Assembly (NCBI GenBank): GCA_025927935.1
Contig: JAICKM010000333.1
Coordinates: forward strand, 1 to 7,527
DNA length: 7,527 nucleotides
Direction of reading: 5' to 3'
DNA from: Chloroflexia bacterium
GTDB lineage: Bacteria; Chloroflexota; Chloroflexia; QHBQ01; JADMIH01
Shown: one piece after another, positions 6,067-7,527 of the stretch
Position numbering within the stretch: the stretch's first letter is position 1
Layout: each line of letters begins with the position of its first letter
Notes under the pieces: model-generated
Told to the model about the DNA's origin: nothing
What the model saw: only the letters and a program-made list of their open reading frames with translations
Databases searched by the model: none
Position numbers and translations under genes: made by a program

Positions 6067-7260
6067 TTAACCGACCGGGCGGCCCTTCCAGGTCACGCCG
6101 CCGCGGCGGCTCAGGCGGGCTGAATTGAGGCTGATCGCCAGCAGCAGGGCGATGCTCAGCGGGTGGAGCAGCGTGTCCAGGGGCCGGTCGCCGAAGCGCC
6201 GCGCCAGCACCAGGCGGGTCAGCACGGCCAGTGCGTACTGCCCCAGGGGCAGGGCCACCAGTAGCCCGCTGGTGGACGTAGACACGCTGCCTGACGGCGG
6301 GAGCAGGCCCAGGACCGCCGCCGCCGCCCAGAGCGGCGGCAACACCCACAGGACCAGACAAACCCCTAGCGCGCTGCTCAGGAAGAGCCAGGAGTGGTTG
6401 AAGAAGGCGAACAGGTTTTTGGAGAACCCGGCCCAGACCTCGCGGGCGCTGCCGTACATCCGGCAGGCGATCAGTCCGTTGCCGTCGGCCAGGGCAATGC
6501 GATAGCCCGCGACCTTCACGGCGCGCGCCAGGCCCACATCCTCCAGCACATTGGCCCGCACCGCGGCGTGCCCGCCGCAGGCCAGGTAAGCATCGCGGCG
6601 GAAGAGCAGGAATTGGCCGTTGGCGGCGGCAAAGGCGGGCGCCCGCAGCCGGGTCATGAGCGGCAGCGGCAGCAGCACGTACACGGCGAAGTGCTGCATC
6701 AGCGGCACAATCAGGCGCTCGGCTAGGGTGCCGGTGATCTGGTCCGGGAAGATGGACAGCAGCCCGACTCGGTGGGCGATCAGGGTGGCGACGGCGTGGC
6801 CGATCAGCGCGGGCGCGTGGCGCACGTCGGCGTCGGTGAACAGCAGCAGGTCGCCGCGGGCGGCATCAGCCAACTGGCGGCAGGCGTTGGCCTTGCCCAG
6901 CCAGCCGGGCAGCAACGGCCCGCCATGCAGCACGCGCAGCCGGGCATCAGCGGCGGCCAGGCGGGCCAGGATGGCGCCGGTGCCGTCGCTGGAGTGATCG
7001 TCCAGCGCCAGCACCTCGAACGCCGGGTAGTCTGAGGCGAGCAGCGCCTGGATGCAGGGTTCGATGTGGGCCGCCTCGTCGCGGGCGGGCACCAGCACCG
7101 AAACGAAGGGCGCATCGGCGGCGGCGGGCGGCGGATAGCGCCGGATGTCCGGCAGGACGCGCATGTTGATCAGCAGCAGGCCGAACAGCGCCAGCAGGAA
7201 CGACAGCACGACAGCGTGGTAGATGCCCAGGGGGGAAAGCGCGGCGAGCAGGTCGCTCAC
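6067..7260 (-). CDS. Family 2 glycosyltransferase with membrane segments (CrtQ/CruC/HpnB-like group)
   Basis: A 397-residue membrane-bound glycosyltransferase with a GT-A fold. Residues about 13-36 form an N-terminal membrane helix. The GT2 domain follows: VSVLVPARDEAAHI (53-66), LALDDHSSDGT with Asp87-Asp88, LLPGWLGKANAC (116-127), FTDADV with the metal-binding Asp143-x-Asp145, NGQFLLFRRDAY (214-225) and ANVLEDVGLA with Glu240-Asp241. RMYGSAREVWAGFSKNLF (267-284) matches the signature seen in carotenoid- and hopanoid-associated GT2 enzymes. Several hydrophobic helices complete the C-terminus. The sugar donor is probably a nucleotide sugar and the acceptor a membrane lipid; neither can be read from sequence. 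It starts with GTG 7260, overlapping the stop of the upstream acyltransferase as GTGA. No Shine-Dalgarno site precedes it (the sequence is C-rich), so translation is probably coupled. Confidence 0.92.
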   Translation of the reverse strand: MSDLLAALSPLGIYHAVVLSFLLALFGLLLINMRVLPDIRRYPPPAAADAPFVSVLVPARDEAAHIEPCIQALLASDYPAFEVLALDDHSSDGTGAILARLAAADARLRVLHGGPLLPGWLGKANACRQLADAARGDLLLFTDADVRHAPALIGHAVATLIAHRVGLLSIFPDQITGTLAERLIVPLMQHFAVYVLLPLPLMTRLRAPAFAAANGQFLLFRRDAYLACGGHAAVRANVLEDVGLARAVKVAGYRIALADGNGLIACRMYGSAREVWAGFSKNLFAFFNHSWLFLSSALGVCLVLWVLPPLWAAAAVLGLLPPSGSVSTSTSGLLVALPLGQYALAVLTRLVLARRFGDRPLDTLLHPLSIALLLAISLNSARLSRRGGVTWKGRPVG

Positions 7261-7527
7261 GGCGCGGGGGGGCCGGGGTCGCGCCCGACCAGGCGCACCG
7301 CGGTGCGCTGCACCTGCTCAAAGACTCGATTAATCGAGGCCCGCCCCCGCATCAGCGGCACGTAGCCGGGCAGGGGACGCGAAATGTCGCCGTTGGTCAG
7401 TTCGTCCTGCAAGCGGTCGTCCTCCGCCGTCAGCGCGTCGTCGATCCAGCGCGTGATCTCGCGGGTGGTGTGCCGCTCGGTTTCCGCGAGGTGCAAAGGT
7501 GCACCCACGCGGATGAAGATCTCGGCC
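7257..7527 (-). CDS. 3' end of a probable PlsC-like (LPLAT) acyltransferase, 5' truncated
   Basis: The frame enters from the right edge and ends at TGA 7257-7259, with 89 whole codons visible. The first residues, AEIFIRVGAPLHLAE, and then ERHTTREITRWIDDAL resemble the C-terminal part of 1-acylglycerol-3-phosphate acyltransferase family proteins, where a 'V-x-x-G-x-P-I' strand is followed by an R-E-x-T-x-x-I helix. A further tail (PLPGYVPLMRGR, then a basic helix) follows. The catalytic HX4D and other core motifs would lie outside the window, so the call depends on this tail and on the neighbour. Its stop overlaps the GTG of the glycosyltransferase by four bases, which indicates an operon with coupled translation. 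A GTG at 7508 could mimic a start but lies inside the conserved strand. Confidence 0.6.
   Translation of the reverse strand, partial: AEIFIRVGAPLHLAETERHTTREITRWIDDALTAEDDRLQDELTNGDISRPLPGYVPLMRGRASINRVFEQVQRTAVRLVGRDPGPPAP

Overview
The window reads as a high-GC bacterial chromosome segment, most likely from the phylum Chloroflexota. The main clue is the long Thr-Pro-Asn/Val linker in the first large protein, which is joined to S-layer homology (SLH) repeats of the GYSDxTFRP...TRGQ type; this combination is common in Chloroflexota surface proteins. Assignment is from sequence style only. Two near-consensus housekeeping promoters (TATAAT boxes) and AGGAG-type ribosome sites are visible. No RNA gene, CRISPR array, insertion sequence or attachment site was recognised.

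Layout, left to right. Bases 2-109 are the 3' end of a plus-strand gene whose tail resembles the last strands of a LamG-like jelly-roll domain. It is followed after 21 bases by an 887-residue exported surface protein (131-2794). This has a signal peptide, about seven beta-propeller blade repeats, three SLH repeats, a Thr/Pro linker and two IPT/TIG-like Ig-fold repeats. A strong intrinsic terminator (2819-2859) and then a near-consensus promoter (2873-2902) separate it from a two-gene operon. That operon encodes an AlgI/DltB/PatA-type MBOAT membrane O-acyltransferase (2937-4382) and a membrane-anchored SGNH-type partner (4399-5511) with Ser88, Asp339 and His342. Together they look like a complete export-coupled O-acetylation machine for a surface glycan.

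The right half is on the minus strand and converges on the operon. A SnoaL/NTF2-fold protein (5534-5947) has its own near-consensus promoter and Shine-Dalgarno site. To its right, a family 2 glycosyltransferase with membrane segments (6067-7260) is translationally coupled through a GTGA overlap to the 3' end of a probable PlsC-like acyltransferase that runs off the window (7257-7527). A glycosyltransferase plus acyltransferase pair of this kind fits synthesis of an acylated glycolipid or carotenoid glycoside ester.

The most interesting idea is functional. An SLH protein sits directly upstream of an MBOAT-SGNH acetylation pair, as in Firmicutes, where O-acetylation of the secondary cell-wall polysaccharide affects SLH-protein anchoring. 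Whether the two are linked here is inference; they are separate transcription units by sequence.
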